The notes beneath the pieces were generated by a model, which saw nothing but the letters and a program-made list of their open reading frames with translations, did not search any database and had not been told where the DNA came from. This document shows, piece after piece, positions 52,617 to 63,100 of a stretch of 64,000 nt of DNA (position 1 is its first letter; every line of letters starts with the position of its first letter). Position numbers and translations under genes: made by a program. Origin of the DNA: Bradyrhizobium sp. sBnM-33 (lineage in GTDB: Bacteria; Pseudomonadota; Alphaproteobacteria; Rhizobiales; Xanthobacteraceae); contig NZ_CP136624.1 in assembly GCF_032917945.1 (NCBI RefSeq), forward strand, positions 8,851,001 to 8,915,000, written 5' to 3'.

Positions 52617-54248
52617 TCATCCCACCGGCTGGAACGATTCCGCGCGCGCCATCGCCCAGGCGTCGCGGAAGCGCGGATCGTTAGTGCCTTCAATCAACTC
52701 GCCCGGACGCAGCGACGGGTAGAGTTGCGCGAATGACAATGTGTCGTTCGTAGAGGATCGCTGCGAGAAGTGGATCGGCCGCAATTGCCGCGGATGGTCG
52801 AGCCCGGCCGCGGCGATAAGCTCGGACAGGGCGTGCAGGGTGGCGTGATGATAATTGTAGACTCGCTCGATCTTGTGCGGCACCACCAGCGCGCGGGCGC
52901 GGAGCGGATCCTGGGTGCTCACGCCCGTCGGGCATCTATCGGTATGGCAACTCAGCGACTGGATGCAGCCGAGAGCGAACATGAACCCGCGCGCAGAATT
53001 GCACCAGTCGGCGCCGATCGCTATCGCACGCGCCATGTCGAATGCGGTCGCGATCTTGCCGGCGGCGCCGATCTTGATGCGGTCGCGCGCATTGATGCCG
53101 ATCAGTGCATTATGGACGAAATTGACGCCTTCCCGCATCGGCATGCCCAGATGGTCCATGAATTCTAGCGGCGCGGCACCAGTGCCGCCTTCATTGCCGT
53201 CGACCACGATGAAATCAGGATATATCCCGGTCTGCAGCATCGCCTTGCAGATCGCCAGGAATTCCCAGGGATGACCAACGCACAGCTTGAACCCGGCCGG
53301 CTTGCCGCCGGATAGTCGCCGCATCTCGCCGATGAAAACCATCATTTCCAGCGGCGTCGAGAACGCGCGGTGCGTGGCCGGCGAAATGCAATCCTCGCCC
53401 ATGGGGATACCGCGAATTTTGGAGATCTCTTCAGAGACCTTGGCCGCCGGAAGGACCCCGCCATGTCCGGGCTTGGCGCCCTGGCTGACCTTGAGTTCGA
53501 CCATCTTGATCTGATCGTCGCTGGCGACGCGGGCAAATTCCTCCGGGTTGAACGAGCCGTCGCGGTTGCGGCAGCCGAAATAGCCCGAGCCGATTTCCCA
53601 GATGATGTCACCGCCGTATTCGCGGTGGTAAGGACTGACGCCGCCCTCGCCGGTGTCATGCGCAAAGCTGCCCTTCTTTGCACCCGCATTCAGGGCCCGC
53701 ACCGCGTTGGGGCTGAGCGCCCCAAAACTCATCGCCGAGATGTTGAAGACCGAGGCCGAGTACGGCTTGGTGCAATCCGGACCACCAATGGTGACGCGAA
53801 ACTGCTCGACCGCACGAGCCTTCGGCAACATTGAATGGTGCATCCATTCATAACCGTCGCGATAGACGTCCTCCTGGGTGCCGAACGGCCGCTTGTCGAG
53901 CTCCATCTTGGCACGCTGATACACCAGGGCGCGGGTGTCGCGGGAAAACGGCTTGCCGTCCTTCTCGCTCTCGAAGAAGTACTGCCGTATCTCCGGCCGA
54001 ATTTCCTCGAGCAGGAAGCGGATATGCGCCGAGATCGGATAGTTGCGCAAAACCGCGTGGTTCTTTTGCAGGAGATCGCGAATGCCGAGCACTGTGAGTG
54101 CGCCGAAAATCACGATCGGCAGCAGCAGCAACTCCCACACCTTGAGGTTCTGGTCGAAAATCCCGATGCCGATCAGCAGGGCGGTTACGACGGCACAGAT
54201 CGTCAGCACGATGTAGCGTGGCGAGAACGGAAGCAGCAGCGTTTCCAT
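52617..54248 (-). CDS. FMN-binding glutamate synthase family protein, membrane-anchored
   Basis: The 543-residue protein has two N-terminal membrane segments (1-50) followed by the GltS central/FMN domain: VFNISAMSFGALSPNAVRALN, GEGGVSPYHRE, QGAKPGHGGVLP, VVDGNEGGTGAAPLEF and the 3Fe-4S cysteines in ALGCIQSLSCHTDRCPTG. It lacks the glutaminase domain of true GOGAT large subunits, so the ammonia source and reaction are uncertain; related single-chain proteins (YerD-like) may have other 2-oxoacid roles. Confidence 0.87.
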   Translation of the reverse strand: METLLLPFSPRYIVLTICAVVTALLIGIGIFDQNLKVWELLLLPIVIFGALTVLGIRDLLQKNHAVLRNYPISAHIRFLLEEIRPEIRQYFFESEKDGKPFSRDTRALVYQRAKMELDKRPFGTQEDVYRDGYEWMHHSMLPKARAVEQFRVTIGGPDCTKPYSASVFNISAMSFGALSPNAVRALNAGAKKGSFAHDTGEGGVSPYHREYGGDIIWEIGSGYFGCRNRDGSFNPEEFARVASDDQIKMVELKVSQGAKPGHGGVLPAAKVSEEISKIRGIPMGEDCISPATHRAFSTPLEMMVFIGEMRRLSGGKPAGFKLCVGHPWEFLAICKAMLQTGIYPDFIVVDGNEGGTGAAPLEFMDHLGMPMREGVNFVHNALIGINARDRIKIGAAGKIATAFDMARAIAIGADWCNSARGFMFALGCIQSLSCHTDRCPTGVSTQDPLRARALVVPHKIERVYNYHHATLHALSELIAAAGLDHPRQLRPIHFSQRSSTNDTLSFAQLYPSLRPGELIEGTNDPRFRDAWAMARAESFQPVG

Positions 54249-54422
54249 GGAACCCCCTCAGCCCAAATTATTCTTGCCGGCCGGCAGCTTAGTCCAACCC
54301 ATGTGGCAAGCCCATACGGTATACGGGCCGGCAATCGCGGATGTGACAACGGGCGGCGAAAAATACTGGCGGGCTCGGTCGACCGCTTTTGCAGCGCAGC
54401 GTAACGGCGCGCTGGCGCCTCC

Positions 54423-55295
54423 TCAGTGGCCGTGCAGCCGCATCTCGTGGGGAATCCTGCCTTGCTGCAGGCCGTGCTGGTTCAGCCAGGCGTCGGTGGA
54501 GAGAATGGCGCGATCGATATGATCGGCGGTTCGCGAGAAATCATAGGGCGAGCCCACCAGCGGGCATAGCGGCGGCACCACGAAATACTCGATATCCGGC
54601 GCCAGCACTTCGAGTTCGCTGACCAGTTGCCGCGCGATCAGGAGCGTCAGCGCATGCAGCGCGTTGGCGACTGCGCCGACCGGCGGCGCCTGGTTCGCAC
54701 AGGCATGCCCGGTCGGCAGAATGATCAGGCGCCTTGCGCCCTTCTTCACCGCAACCCGGATCGGCGTGTTGCTGGAGATCGCGCCATCGGCGAGATAGTG
54801 GTCCTTGTATCTGATCGGCGAGAACGCGCCCGGGATCGCGGTGGAGGCGACGATTGCTTCCGCCGTGGAGCCTTCCGACAGCACCACGCTGTCGCCCGTG
54901 ATGATATCGGTCGCGACGATATGCACCGGCAGCTTCGCCTCTTCGAGATTGCGATAGGCGATATGACCGTCGATCAGCTGGCGGATGCCATCATGCGGGA
55001 TCAGAAAATCGCGGCGCCATATAAAGCTCAGCACCGTCCGCCAACTCATCGGAAAGACGTCGTGCCGCTGCAGCCCGCGCCAGATGGCGGCGAGCCGCTG
55101 CACGCCATCTAGCGTGGGATCGCCGGCGTAGAATGCGCCGTTCAGCGCGCCAACGCTGCAGCCGACCACCATGTCGGCGGTCACGCCGTGCGCGGCAAGC
55201 GAATGTAGCATGCCGACCTGGATCGCGCCGAAGCTGCCACCGCCTGCAAATACGAAGGCGGTTTTTTCGGGACCAATCTCGTCGCGTACAGCCAC
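54423..55295 (-). CDS. Patatin-like phospholipase (second)
   Basis: The 290-residue protein has the patatin triad: oxyanion GGGSFGAIQVG (residues 19-29), nucleophile elbow GCSVG and catalytic DGAISSNTPI. It is a shorter form than the one at 35525 and has no signal peptide. It is likely an acyl hydrolase acting on membrane or storage lipids. Confidence 0.9.
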   Translation of the reverse strand: MAVRDEIGPEKTAFVFAGGGSFGAIQVGMLHSLAAHGVTADMVVGCSVGALNGAFYAGDPTLDGVQRLAAIWRGLQRHDVFPMSWRTVLSFIWRRDFLIPHDGIRQLIDGHIAYRNLEEAKLPVHIVATDIITGDSVVLSEGSTAEAIVASTAIPGAFSPIRYKDHYLADGAISSNTPIRVAVKKGARRLIILPTGHACANQAPPVGAVANALHALTLLIARQLVSELEVLAPDIEYFVVPPLCPLVGSPYDFSRTADHIDRAILSTDAWLNQHGLQQGRIPHEMRLHGH

Positions 55296-55398
55296 GCGCG
55301 CTCCCTCAGTCGTTGCGTCGGCAACGAGCCGCGCGACGTTCGGGGATGGTTATAGCAGTGGGGGCGGGCGAGGAGCCAACAACATTGGAGGTGACATT

Positions 55399-55522
55399 CC
55401 CCGGATGCTGCGCAACGCGCCGCACTTGCGGCGTGGTGCGCTGCTAATCCGGGGTCCATCCAAGATGGCAGGTCCCGGCTCTGCGGTGCACCGCCGAAGA
55501 GGCGCTGCACCGCGTCCGGGAC
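55399..55522. repeat. Two-hairpin intergenic repeat
   Basis: CCCCGGAT (55399-55406) pairs with ATCCGGGG (55447-55454), and GTCCCGG (55472-55478) pairs with CCGGGAC (55516-55522). The two stem-loops lie between patatin and fpr, just after the fpr stop region. I recognise similar sequence as repeated in Bradyrhizobium-type genomes. Confidence 0.65.
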
Positions 55523-55530
55523 AAGAAAGA

Positions 55531-56304
55531 TCACCGCTCGACGAAAGCTTTTTCGATCACGAAATGGCCGGGCGTGTTGTGACTGCCTTCGACGAAGCCG
55601 CCGGATTCGAACATCTGCTTCAGCTCTTCCAGCATCGCCGGGCTGCCGCACATCATGATGCGATCGGTCTCGATATTGAGCGGCGGCTGGTGGATATCGT
55701 TGAACAACTGCTCGGATGAGATCAGGTCGGTGATGCGGCCACGATTGCGGAACGGCTCGCGGGTCACGGTCGGATAGTACAGGAGCTTCTCCGACAGCAG
55801 CGGCCCGAACAGCTCGTCATCGCGCAGCTTGGCGACCAGCTCTTCACCATAAGCAAGTTCGGAAACCTGACGACAGCCGTGGACGAGCACGATGGTCTCG
55901 AACCGCTCATAGACGTCGGGATCCTTGATCAGGCTGGCGAACGGCGCGAGGCCCGTGCCGGTCGACAGCAGCAAGAGGCGCTTGCCCGGAATCAGATTGT
56001 CGGTGATCAGCGTGCCGGTCGCCTTGCGGCCGACCAGAATCTCGTCGCCTTCGCGGATCTTCTGCAGCTTCGAGGTCAGCGGTCCGTCTGCGACCTTGAT
56101 GGAGAAGAACTCGAGCTCTTCCTCGTGATTGGCGCTCGCCATGCTGTAGGCACGCAGCAGCGGCCGGCCCTCGACTTCGAGGCCAATCATCGCGAACTGG
56201 CCGTTCTGGAAGCGGAAACCGGAATCGCGGGTGGCCCGGAAGCTGAAAAGCGTATCGGTCCAGTGGCGGACAGAAAGGACTTTCTCTCTATAGAACGCAC
56301 TCAT
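55531..56304 (-). CDS. fpr: Ferredoxin--NADP(+) reductase
   Basis: The 257-residue flavoprotein has the FAD motif RAYSMAS and the NADP motif LLSTGTGLAPFASLIKDP, with a C-terminal GHFVIEKAFVER matching bacterial FPR. It passes electrons between NADPH and ferredoxin or flavodoxin, often in oxidative stress. The ATG at 56304 (MSAFYREKVLSV) is preferred; an ATG at 56418 would add 38 residues absent from the family. It is divergent from the ATP-grasp gene. Confidence 0.93.
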   Translation of the reverse strand: MSAFYREKVLSVRHWTDTLFSFRATRDSGFRFQNGQFAMIGLEVEGRPLLRAYSMASANHEEELEFFSIKVADGPLTSKLQKIREGDEILVGRKATGTLITDNLIPGKRLLLLSTGTGLAPFASLIKDPDVYERFETIVLVHGCRQVSELAYGEELVAKLRDDELFGPLLSEKLLYYPTVTREPFRNRGRITDLISSEQLFNDIHQPPLNIETDRIMMCGSPAMLEELKQMFESGGFVEGSHNTPGHFVIEKAFVER

Positions 56305-56593
56305 GTGTTTTCGTTTTTCCTGACGTCTCGATGTAGAACGTTTCGGTCTTCGGGCCTCGAAGTGCCAAAAATCAGCGAAATCATCTGCGATTTGGCGCTT
56401 CATTTGCGCACAGGACACACATAGTCAATATGACCTGCAGCACAATTGAGAACTTGGAATGGCTGTCGGTCCATTATGCAAAAAGGTTCGATTGGCTTCG
56501 TTAACGCTTTCTCGCGCAATTAACTTGCTGAATTCAGCGCCGATCTGGCAATAAATGACTACCTCGAATTAAGAACGTTTCAAAAGAGATCGC

Positions 56594-57592
56594 ATGCGAA
56601 GCCCAGCAGAGTTTCGAAAGGGAAAACCGGGCTTCTATCCGGACCAGGCGGCCTATGCAGAGTTTGCGGCTGCCGAATTCGGGCTGACATTTCGCGATCT
56701 CGACGGCGGCTCGGGACTGATCTTCAGCATCGCCTCGCGCGACAGGCTGCTTCATTTCGGCGCCGGCCGATGCTCCTGGTATCCGCAGAACAATGCGACG
56801 GCTTCGACGCTGGCGTCGGACAAGCATTTTGCCAGCAGAATTCTGCGAGACGCCGGCGTGCCGGCTCTCGCTGGTGAATATTTCTTCCTGCACGAGCGCC
56901 ATCGCGCGCATCGCCCAGCGGGTCATGAGCGCGGCGATGCGGTTGCCTGTTTCAAGGCATTGGGTGGAGCGGCCTTCCTCAAGCCTCTCACGGGGTCGCG
57001 CGGCGATTTCGCGCAAGCGGTTCATAGCGAAGCGGCGCTCGTCCGTTATCTCGATGACGTGGCGAAGTATTACGACTCCGTGCTGATCCAGCCGATCGTC
57101 GAGGGAACGGAGTATCGCGTTTTCCTGCTGGACGACGATGCGCTCTACTGCGCGCGAAAATATCCTCCGTCTGTCACGGGCGACGGCGTCCACACCTTGC
57201 GTGAACTGCTGGCCGCCCATAACGACGCCCTGCGCGCCCGCGGCCTATCGCCCGCCTCGCTGCCGACCAGCGATCCATCGCTCGACGCGGTGCCGGCGAA
57301 CGGCGAACGCCACAACATCCCCGGCCGCATGAATCTGAGCGCGGGCGGCACGATGGTGCTGGCAGAGGCGCCCTCCGAACAGGCCATCGCCATGGCGCAG
57401 CAGGCTGTGCGCGCGATCGGACTTCGTGTAGCGGCCATCGACATGTTCGTAGACATCGGCGGGCAACCGGATTCCATGCAAATCATCGAGGTCAACTCCA
57501 ACCCGGCCATCCGGCTGCTGGAAGATTCCAACCGAGGCGACCTGATCCTGAAGATCTGGAATCACACCTTCACCGCCATGGGACTGCTGTAG
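56594..57592 (+). CDS. Cyanophycin-synthetase-like ATP-grasp enzyme
   Basis: The 332-residue ATP-grasp protein resembles the central domain of cyanophycin synthetase (CphA). The segment LLHFGAGRCSWYPQ and SDKHFASRILRDAGVP (D76, K77) correspond to the CphA substrate-binding start; FLKPLTGSRGDF is the nucleotide loop; VEGTEYRVFLLDDDALYCARKYPP (E170) and GDGVHTLREL (G196-D197-G198) are CphA hallmarks; IIEVNSNPAIRL (E299, N301, N303) binds magnesium. CphA's N-terminal domain is reduced to about 60 residues and the C-terminal Mur domain is absent; a separate Mur ligase gene follows with a one-base overlap (TAGTG). It probably joins an amino acid to a peptide or another amine, using ATP. The product is unknown. 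Promoter region is shared with the divergent fpr. Confidence 0.85.
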   Translation: MRSPAEFRKGKPGFYPDQAAYAEFAAAEFGLTFRDLDGGSGLIFSIASRDRLLHFGAGRCSWYPQNNATASTLASDKHFASRILRDAGVPALAGEYFFLHERHRAHRPAGHERGDAVACFKALGGAAFLKPLTGSRGDFAQAVHSEAALVRYLDDVAKYYDSVLIQPIVEGTEYRVFLLDDDALYCARKYPPSVTGDGVHTLRELLAAHNDALRARGLSPASLPTSDPSLDAVPANGERHNIPGRMNLSAGGTMVLAEAPSEQAIAMAQQAVRAIGLRVAAIDMFVDIGGQPDSMQIIEVNSNPAIRLLEDSNRGDLILKIWNHTFTAMGLL

Positions 57593-58908
57593 TGTTCGAC
57601 CTGCCGAAATATGGCGACGGCGTTTGCCTCGCGCGCATGGCGGACCTCTTGGACATGCTGGCCATCGATCGCGCACGGCTGCGGCGCATCTCAGTGGTGG
57701 TGACCGGCTCGAATGGCAAGGGCAGCACGGCGGCGATGTGTGCTCAAATCGGCCGCGCATACGGTTTGCGCACGGGTCTCTTCACCTCCCCGCATCTGTT
57801 TCGTTTCAACGAACGGATACAGGTCGACGGCGTCGAAATCGACGACGACGCGCTCGCCCGTCTGAAGCGTCAGGTCGAGGCCGTGCTCGCCGACGTCTCA
57901 AGCCGTCGCGGTGAACAATTCGGCGCTTTCGAGGCGCTGTTCGCACTCGCCTGCTTGCACTTCCAGAACAGCGCATGCGATTTCGCGGTGTTCGAGGCCG
58001 GCATCGGCGGGCGCTACGATCCGGTCCGCCTGATCGGCGCGCGCGACACCTGCGTCACGTCGGTCGATTACGAGCATGTCGAATTGCTCGGAAACTCGCT
58101 TGAATTGATCGCGTCCGACAAGAGCGACGCCTGTGCCGCCGGCGGCACGATTATCTATGGTGAGAACTGTCGCGACCTGCGGCGGCATCTCGTCGAGTAC
58201 AACCGCTGGCGCGGCTGCACCCCGCTGTTCGTCCGTGACGAGATCGCCGTCGACAACGAGGCGCAATCCGCGTCAGGGCAGCATTTCGATTTCCAGTTCG
58301 GATATCATGATTTTCGCCGCCTCGAAGTGAGCCTGCCCGGCACGTTCCAGTTCAACAACGCCGCCATCGCAACGACACTGTTCCTGCTCTGGCTGCAACG
58401 CGAGCAGCCGCGCAAGGCTCACGAGCGGATTGAAGCCGCGATACGCGCTGGCCTGCGCAACGTTCGCTGGCCCGGCCGCCTGGAGGTCATCCAGCAGGAC
58501 CCGCTCACGGTGATCGATGTCGGCCACACGCCGGACGGCATCCGGCAGTCGCTGGCGAGCCTCGCGTCGATTCATGGGGCCGACGGCTGGATCCTCGTCA
58601 CCGGCGCCTCGCGCGACAAGAAGGCCGAGGAGATCGTCGGCGCGCTGGCACCGTCGTTCGATACGATCATCTGCACGGCGGCGCACCACAAGGGCGCGGA
58701 CGCGCAAGCCATCGCCGCGGCCGCGCGGCTTGGCAATTCCAAAGCAACCATTCATGTCGCCGCGACAATCGCGGATGCGGAGCGGGCTTCACAGGAGATG
58801 GCTCGGGCACAAAATCGAAAAGTGTATGTGGCGGGCGGATTGTTCCTGGCGGTCGAGTATGCGGCCGTCGCAAAGGGTGGCCACGCGGAGGATTTGGAGT
58901 TTTTCTGA
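57592..58908 (+). CDS. FolC-type Mur ligase paired with the ATP-grasp enzyme
   Basis: The 438-residue ligase has the Mur P-loop VVTGSNGKGST (T38-T46), then GLFTSPHLFRFNERIQVDGVEI, the FolC/folylpolyglutamate synthase signature, GIGGRYD (metal-binding) and FQFNNAAIATTLF, and a C-terminal Mur ligase domain with RWPGRLEVI and VIDVGHTPDGI. It differs from a housekeeping FolC in lacking typical folate-site residues that I would expect near its N-terminus, and there is no fol neighbour. The start is GTG at 57592, overlapping the upstream stop. It would add amino acids stepwise to an acceptor, perhaps the ATP-grasp product. The pair looks like a split CphA in which the Mur half is FolC-like rather than MurE-like. 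Confidence 0.85.
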   Translation: MFDLPKYGDGVCLARMADLLDMLAIDRARLRRISVVVTGSNGKGSTAAMCAQIGRAYGLRTGLFTSPHLFRFNERIQVDGVEIDDDALARLKRQVEAVLADVSSRRGEQFGAFEALFALACLHFQNSACDFAVFEAGIGGRYDPVRLIGARDTCVTSVDYEHVELLGNSLELIASDKSDACAAGGTIIYGENCRDLRRHLVEYNRWRGCTPLFVRDEIAVDNEAQSASGQHFDFQFGYHDFRRLEVSLPGTFQFNNAAIATTLFLLWLQREQPRKAHERIEAAIRAGLRNVRWPGRLEVIQQDPLTVIDVGHTPDGIRQSLASLASIHGADGWILVTGASRDKKAEEIVGALAPSFDTIICTAAHHKGADAQAIAAAARLGNSKATIHVAATIADAERASQEMARAQNRKVYVAGGLFLAVEYAAVAKGGHAEDLEFF

Positions 58909-58996
58909 ACGTGGCGCACAATCCCGCAGTCGATCGCCTTGTCCGCGGCACTGCATCGAAAAGCACCAGAATACGACACCGAGGGGAGAAAACGCC

Positions 58997-59998
58997 ATGA
59001 GCAACACCGTCAATCGTCAGATCCTGCTGGTCGAAAAACCGACCGGCAGGCTTGGACCCGAGCATTTCAAGATGGTCAACGGCGCAGTGCCCGAACCGAA
59101 GGATGGCGAGGCGCTGGTGCGGACGCGCTATATCTCGCTGGATGCCGCCAACCGGGCGTGGATGCACGGCGCCACCTATCGCGCCGCCGTCGAGGCCAAC
59201 ACGGTGATGGCCGGCGGCAGCATCGCGGAGGTCGTCGCCTCGAAGGCTCCAAGCCTCGCGCCGGGCGATCTCGTGTTCGGCGACACCGGCTGGCAGGATT
59301 ATGCCGCCGTGCCCGCAAAGCATCTGAACAAGATGCCGAAGATGGAGCCGATGACGCATCTGCTCAGCGTCTACGGCATCGCCGGTCTCACCGCCTATTT
59401 TGGCCTTCTGCATGTCGGCAAGCCGAAGGAAGGTGAAACCGTCGTCGTGTCCGCTGCCGCCGGCTCGGTCGGATCGATCGTCGGCCAGATCGCCAAGATC
59501 AAGGGCTGCAACGTCATCGGCATCGCCGGCGGCAAGGACAAGTGCCGGTGGCTCACGTCCGAACTCGGTTTCGACGCCGCGGTCGACTACAAGGACGGCG
59601 CCACCTTCAAGGCGCTGCGATCAGCCGCGCCGAAGGGCATCGATGTCTATTTCGATAATGTCGGCGGCGACATTCTCGAAGCCTGCCTTTCGCTGATGAA
59701 CAACCGCGGCCGCATCGCCTGCTGCGGTGCGATTTCGCAATATGACGGCGTGCCGTCCGCCCACGGCCCGCGCGGCGTTCCCGGCCTGATCGTGGTGAAG
59801 CGCCTCGTTATGCAGGGCTTTATTGTGATGGACTTTATGGATCAGAGCGCGGCGGCGCTGACCGATCTGCAGTCCTGGGTCGCCTCCGGCAAATTGAAGG
59901 TGCAGGAGGACGTGATCGACGGCATCGAGAACACGCCGAAGGCACTGATCGGCTTGCTTGCGGGCGAGAACCGCGGCAAGCGGATGGTGAAGGTGTAA
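58997..59998 (+). CDS. NADP-dependent MDR oxidoreductase (CurA/leukotriene-B4 reductase type)
   Basis: The 333-residue medium-chain reductase has the nucleotide-binding region VVVSAAAGSVGSIVGQIAKIKGCNVIGIAGG and no zinc-ligand cysteines, fitting the quinone oxidoreductase/CurA subgroup. It reduces double bonds or carbonyls using NADPH. GAGGGGAGAA precedes the ATG at 58997. It lies 88 bases after the Mur ligase on the same strand; whether it belongs to that unit is unclear. Confidence 0.9.
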   Translation: MSNTVNRQILLVEKPTGRLGPEHFKMVNGAVPEPKDGEALVRTRYISLDAANRAWMHGATYRAAVEANTVMAGGSIAEVVASKAPSLAPGDLVFGDTGWQDYAAVPAKHLNKMPKMEPMTHLLSVYGIAGLTAYFGLLHVGKPKEGETVVVSAAAGSVGSIVGQIAKIKGCNVIGIAGGKDKCRWLTSELGFDAAVDYKDGATFKALRSAAPKGIDVYFDNVGGDILEACLSLMNNRGRIACCGAISQYDGVPSAHGPRGVPGLIVVKRLVMQGFIVMDFMDQSAAALTDLQSWVASGKLKVQEDVIDGIENTPKALIGLLAGENRGKRMVKV

Positions 59999-60008
59999 GC
60001 CAGCTTTT

Positions 60009-60100
60009 GTAGGGTGGGCAAAGGCGCTCTTGCGCCGTGCCCATCATCTATCGACACGCCCCACGCCATGGTGGGCACGCTGCGCTTTGCCCACCCTACG
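60009..60100. repeat. Intergenic palindromic repeat (GTAGGGTGGGCAAAGGCGC type)
   Basis: GTAGGGTGGGCAAAGGCGC (60009-60027) is the reverse complement, with one mismatch, of GCGCTTTGCCCACCCTACG (60082-60100), with a second inner stem between. It fills the convergent gap between the MDR gene and the RND pump gene. Confidence 0.75.
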
Positions 60101-60111
60101 GACTACGGATC

Positions 60112-63100
60112 TTAATGCGTCGCCGCCGTCGCTGGCACTCCCGCCTTCTTCTTCCGCTCCTTCAGCCAGTTCTCGAACCGCTGGATCACGACAAAGAACG
60201 TCGGCACGAACAGGACCGCCAGACAGGTCGAGGCCAGCATGCCGGAGAATGCCGTGATGCCAATCGACTTCCGGGCGTTGGCGCCGGCGCCGGTCGCAAG
60301 CACCAGCGGGATCATGCCGAAGATGAAAGCGAATGACGTCATCAGGATCGGCCGGAACCGGGCTCGCGCCGCCTCGACGGCGGATTCCAGCAACGGCTTG
60401 CGATCGCGCACGTGCAGTTCCAGCGCCACCTCGACGATCAGGATGGCGTTCTTGGCCGACAGCGCGATCAACAGGATGATGCCAATCTGAGTATAGAGAT
60501 TGTTCTCGATCCTCAGCCCGGTCAGCACGATCATCGGGCCAAGCAAGGACAACGGCACTGCGAGAATCACCGAGATCGGCGCGTACCAGCTTTCATATTG
60601 TCCGGCCAGCACGAGATACACGAGCAGCAAGGCAAGGCCGAAGGCCCAGTAGATCTGGCCGCCGACAACCTTCTCCTGGTACGACATCGCCGTCCACTCG
60701 AAGCCGGTGCCGGGCGGCAGGGTCTTCGCGGCGATCTCTTCCATCAAATTCATCGACTGGCCGGAGCTGTAGCCGGTGGCCGGCAGGCCGATGATGGTTG
60801 CGGAAGGATAGAGATTGTACAGGCTGATCAGCGAGGGGCCGACCGCGGGCGTGATCTTCGCCACCGTACCGAGCGGGATCATGTCACCATTGCTGTTGCG
60901 CACCATCATGTTTGCGATGTCACGCGGCGTCAGGCGGAACTGCGCGTCCGCCTGCGCATAGACTTGGAAGGTGCGGCCGAACTTGTTGAACTGGTTAACG
61001 AAGGTCGAGCCCATGTAGGACGACAGCGTCGAGAAGATCTGGTCGGTCGTGACATGCAGCGTCTGGGTCTTGATACGATCCACCTCGATGTCGAACTGCG
61101 GCACCGTCGACCGGAACGGCGAACTCACCCGTTGCAGCGCGCTCTGTGACGACGCATTGGCGATGATCGCGCCAGTGATGGCCTGCAGCTTGCTGAAATC
61201 GGAACTGCCGTCACGCAACTGCACCTGCATCGCAAAGCCGGCGGCGTTGCCGATGCCCTGGATCGGCGGCGGCGGGACCACCAGGATCTGCGCCTCCTCG
61301 ATCACGGACAGCTTCTCGTTCAGTCCGACAAACAGCGATCGCAGATCCTCGCCCTCGCCGCGCGCACTCCACTCTTTGAGGATCAGATAGGCCACGCCTG
61401 CATTGGCGAGACTGGAAGAATTGTCGAGGGCGGAGATGCCGGCAATGGTGATCACCTGATCGACGCCCGGGGCTTTGCCGGTTATCTCGCTGACCTGGGT
61501 AAGCACACGCTGGGTACGCTCAAGCGCCGCACCGTCAGGCAATTGCACGGCGACCAAGAGATAGCCCTGGTCCTCGATCGGAATAAAGCCGGTCGGCACC
61601 CGCGACAGGCCGTAGCCACCGATGGCAATTAAGATTAGCGCGCAGATGACAGAAAAATAGCTGTGTGCGACCAGGCGGCCGATCAACCGGCTATAGGCGG
61701 CCTCGACACGGTTATAGACCGCGTTGAAGCCGCGGTAGAAAAAGTTGCGCTGTTCCGGCGGCACCGGCCGGCGCAGCCACAACGCGCATTGCGTCGGCTT
61801 CAGCGTCGCCGCATTGATGGCGCTGAGCAACGCGGTTGCGGCAATGACCAGCGCGAACTGCGCATACATCTGCCCGGTCAATCCCGGCAAAAACGCCGAG
61901 GGCAGGAACACCGAGATCAGCACCAGCGTGATGCCGATGATCGGCGCAAACAGCGCATTCATCGCGCTGATCGCGGCGTCATGGCCGGACATGCCCTTTT
62001 CGATATTGTGCGCGGCGCCTTCGACCACGACGATGGCGTCATCCACCACGATGCCGATCGCGAGCACGATCGCAAATAGGGTCGAGATATTGACGGTGAA
62101 GCCCAGCGCTGCCATCGCAGCAAAGGCGCCGATGATCGTCACCGGCACCGTGGTCGCGGGCACCAGCATCGCGCGCCAGTCCTGCAGGAAGATCAGGATC
62201 ACGACCAGGACGAGAAGACCGGCCTCGATCAGCGTCTTATAGACCTCATTGATCGATTCCGAGACGAATTTGGTGGTGTCGAACGGCGTGTCGTAGGTCA
62301 CGTCCTGCGGAAACGCCTTCGCCAACTCCTGCATCTTCTTCTCAACGGCACGCTGGACCTCGAGCGCGTTGGCGCCGGGCGACTGGAATACGCCGATGCC
62401 GGTGGCCGGCTTGTTGTTGAGCGAGAACGCCTGGCTGTAGGTCTGGGCGCCGAGTTCGACCCAGCCGACGTCACGCACACGGGTGACGTCGCCGCTGGTA
62501 CCGGTCTTGACGATCACATTCTCGAACTCGCTGGTGTCGTCGAGCCGCCCGCTGACGTTCAACGTATACTGAAACGCCTGCCCTGCAGGCGCCGGCGGCG
62601 CGCCGACCTGCCCGGCCGTGACCTGCTGGCTCTGCTGCTGGATCGCCGAGATCACGTCCTGCGGCATCAGGTTGCGCGCCTGCAGCTTGTTCGGATCGAG
62701 CCAGACCCGCATCGAATATTGCCCGGCGCCGAACACGGTCACGTTGCCGACGCCGGGCAAACGCGACAGCTCGTCGCGAATGTTGATGGTGGCGTAATTG
62801 CTCAGGAACAGGCTGTCATAGGTCGCTTTTGGCGATGTCAGCGTCACGAACAGCAGGATCGCCGTCGACCTCTTCTGCACGGTGACGCCCTGGCTCTGCA
62901 CCGATTGCGGCAGCTGCGACAGCGCGCTCGAGACCCGGTTCTGCACCAGCACCTGCGCGAAGTTGAGGTCGGTGCCGATCTTGAAAGTGACTGTCAGCGA
63001 ATAGGAGCCGTCGGCGCCGCTGTAGGACTGCATGTACAGCATGTCCTCGACGCCGTTGACCTGCTGCTCGATCGGCAGCGCCACCGTATCGATCACGGTT

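Noticed and set aside
58517..59998. 493-residue version of the MDR gene
   Set aside because: The N-terminal 160 residues overlap the Mur ligase gene in another frame and are unconserved; the ATG at 58997 has a ribosome site.
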